Source: an uncultured Collinsella sp.
Lineage (GTDB): Bacteria > Actinomycetota > Coriobacteriia > Coriobacteriales > Coriobacteriaceae
NCBI GenBank assembly: GCA_900549345.1
Contig: UROC01000047.1
Location: forward strand, 1-15,135
Length of the DNA: 15,135 nucleotides
Reading direction: 5' to 3'
Every line of letters starts with the position of its first letter. The first letter of the stretch is position 1. A program made the position numbers and the translations under genes. Below are positions 14,003 through 15,135 of this stretch, piece by piece. The notes below the pieces were generated by a model that was not told the origin of the DNA, did no database searches, and was given only the letters and a program-made list of their open reading frames with translations.

Positions 14003-15135
14003 TTGCGCGTTCCGTATCAAGACTGCTTTCATTTAATTGAGCCGCTGCTCGCCAAGGTCGAGAAGCCGAGTCGCTATATCGATCACGAGTGGGGCACGCT
14101 TTCCAAGGCCGATGCCGACTACCGTTGCTGCCTGATCTACCCGGATGTGTACGAGGTTGGTCTGCCCAACCAGGGTATCGCCATCCTCTACAACATCCTT
14201 AACCAGGCCGAGGGCATCTCCTGCGAGCGTGGCTATGTGCCGTGGCCCGATATGGGTGACGCTATGCGCGAGGCGGGCATTCCGCTGCTCTCGCTCGAGG
14301 GTGCAGCGCCGGTCGCTTCGTTTGATATCGTCGGTCTGCATGTGCCGCACGAGATGGCGGTGACGAACTTCCTCGAGGCACTCGACCTCGCTGGCATTCC
14401 GCTGTTAGCGGCCGACCGAGGTGAAGACGACCCCATCATCATCGCCGGCGGCCCCTCGGTGTACAACCCCGAGCCGTATGCGGCCTTCTTCGATGCCATC
14501 CTCATCGGCGAGGGTGAGGAATCGCTGCTCGAGACCTGCCAGCTGCATCGCCGCCTGCGCGACGAAGGAGTCCCGCGCGCGCAGATTGTTGAGCAGCTTG
14601 CATCCATTGCCGGCAACTACGTGCCGTCGCTCTATGAGGTTCGTCACGACGAGCCCTGCTCGCCGCATGGCTACACCGTGCCGCGCGAGGGCAAGGATGC
14701 GCCGACCGTGGTCTACAAACGCGTCGTCGAGGATTTCGGCGCCACGAATCCGCTGTCGCAGTCGTGCGTGCCCTATGCGCAGCTGGTTCACGACCGCCTG
14801 TCTATCGAGATTCTGCGCGGCTGCGCTCGCGGCTGTCGTTTTTGCCAGGCCGGCATGACGTATCGCCCGGTGCGTGAGCGTTCGGCCGACCAGATCGTCT
14901 CGTCGGTGATTCAGGGTCTGGAAAAGACCGGCTATGACGAGGTGTCGCTGACCTCGCTCTCCACGACCGACCACTCCTGCATTCGTGACGTGCTTGGCAG
15001 GCTCAACCGTCGCCTGGAAGATACGGGTATTCGCGTGTCTATTCCGTCGCAGCGCTTGGATTCGTTTGGCGTGGATATGGCCGAGTCTGTCGCCGGCGAA
15101 AAGAAGGGCGGCCTGACGTTCGCGCCCGAGGCCGG
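14003..15135 (+). CDS. B12-binding-type radical SAM protein (TIGR03960-like), partial, runs off the window
   Basis: The frame opens at TTG 14003, with AGGGG (13991-13995, overlapping the previous stop) seven bases upstream, and is still open at the right edge (377 codons). Residues ~20-200 form a B12-binding-like Rossmann region (YPDVYEVGLPNQG, IIAGGPSVYNPEP, AILIGEGEESLLE). The radical SAM core follows, with the iron-sulfur motif CARGCRFC giving Cys274, Cys278 and Cys281, and the typical GCRFCQAGMTYRPVRERS. This pattern fits the uncharacterised TIGR03960 group, often encoded beside a TIGR03936/DUF2344 protein, RNase E/G and rplU-rpmA, commonly downstream of mre/rod genes in Gram-positive bacteria. 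The reaction is unknown; a role in RNA or tRNA modification has been considered from neighbours but not shown here. Confidence 0.88.
   Translation, partial: MRVPYQDCFHLIEPLLAKVEKPSRYIDHEWGTLSKADADYRCCLIYPDVYEVGLPNQGIAILYNILNQAEGISCERGYVPWPDMGDAMREAGIPLLSLEGAAPVASFDIVGLHVPHEMAVTNFLEALDLAGIPLLAADRGEDDPIIIAGGPSVYNPEPYAAFFDAILIGEGEESLLETCQLHRRLRDEGVPRAQIVEQLASIAGNYVPSLYEVRHDEPCSPHGYTVPREGKDAPTVVYKRVVEDFGATNPLSQSCVPYAQLVHDRLSIEILRGCARGCRFCQAGMTYRPVRERSADQIVSSVIQGLEKTGYDEVSLTSLSTTDHSCIRDVLGRLNRRLEDTGIRVSIPSQRLDSFGVDMAESVAGEKKGGLTFAPEA

Noticed and set aside
1..15135. CRISPR arrays, transposases, prophage genes, toxin-antitoxin pairs or att sites next to the tRNA
   Set aside because: No spaced direct repeats, no transposase or integrase motifs, and no duplicate of the tRNA 3' end were seen in the window.

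Overview
The window is high-GC bacterial chromosome with tightly packed genes. The best guess is an actinobacterium of the Coriobacteriia, Collinsella-like. That placement is an inference from codon style (many TCG, GCG and CTC codons, several TTG/GTG starts), the gene order, and the sequence character of the DAHP-synthase, Mre and radical-SAM proteins. It has not been checked by a search.

Left edge (1-891, minus strand). A reading frame open at the window start runs leftward from 687. It is an in-frame chimera: about 99 residues of the N-terminal domain of a DAHP synthase (first step of aromatic amino acid synthesis), then about 130 residues of a YtfQ/RbsB-type sugar-binding protein. The splice falls just before the DAHP-synthase catalytic barrel and coincides with a change in codon choice. 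This looks like a misassembly or a recombination scar. Upstream are a candidate promoter, a 20-codon leader frame and an intrinsic terminator, together resembling an attenuator for the aromatic gene.

892-3762 (plus). A tRNA-Arg(CCG) with its own promoter and terminator is followed by a CtpE-like P-type cation ATPase with an unusual, strongly basic C-terminal tail of about 100 residues.

3866-6974 (plus). A membrane protein with two zinc ribbons has its own candidate promoter. Then come a cytoplasmic cyclophilin and a TPR membrane protein, co-transcribed from a good promoter at 5047-5076. The zinc-ribbon and TPR proteins share one layout: soluble cytoplasmic N-terminal part, single membrane segment, extracytoplasmic C-terminal part.

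7090-15135 (plus). This is the elongasome (rod-shape) operon: mreB, mreC, mreD, PBP2 (mrdA), rodA, then a DUF697-like membrane protein and the start of a B12-binding-type radical SAM gene that leaves the window. Gaps are about 9-33 bases and almost every start has a good Shine-Dalgarno, so this reads as one transcript. MreB filaments, the MreC/MreD scaffold, the SEDS glycosyltransferase RodA and its transpeptidase partner PBP2 together build the lateral wall. PBP2 carries an extra N-terminal membrane segment. I found no CRISPR array, insertion sequence, prophage or clearly new multi-gene system. The most unusual items are the chimeric frame, the possible leader/attenuator, the PBP2 extension and the ATPase tail.
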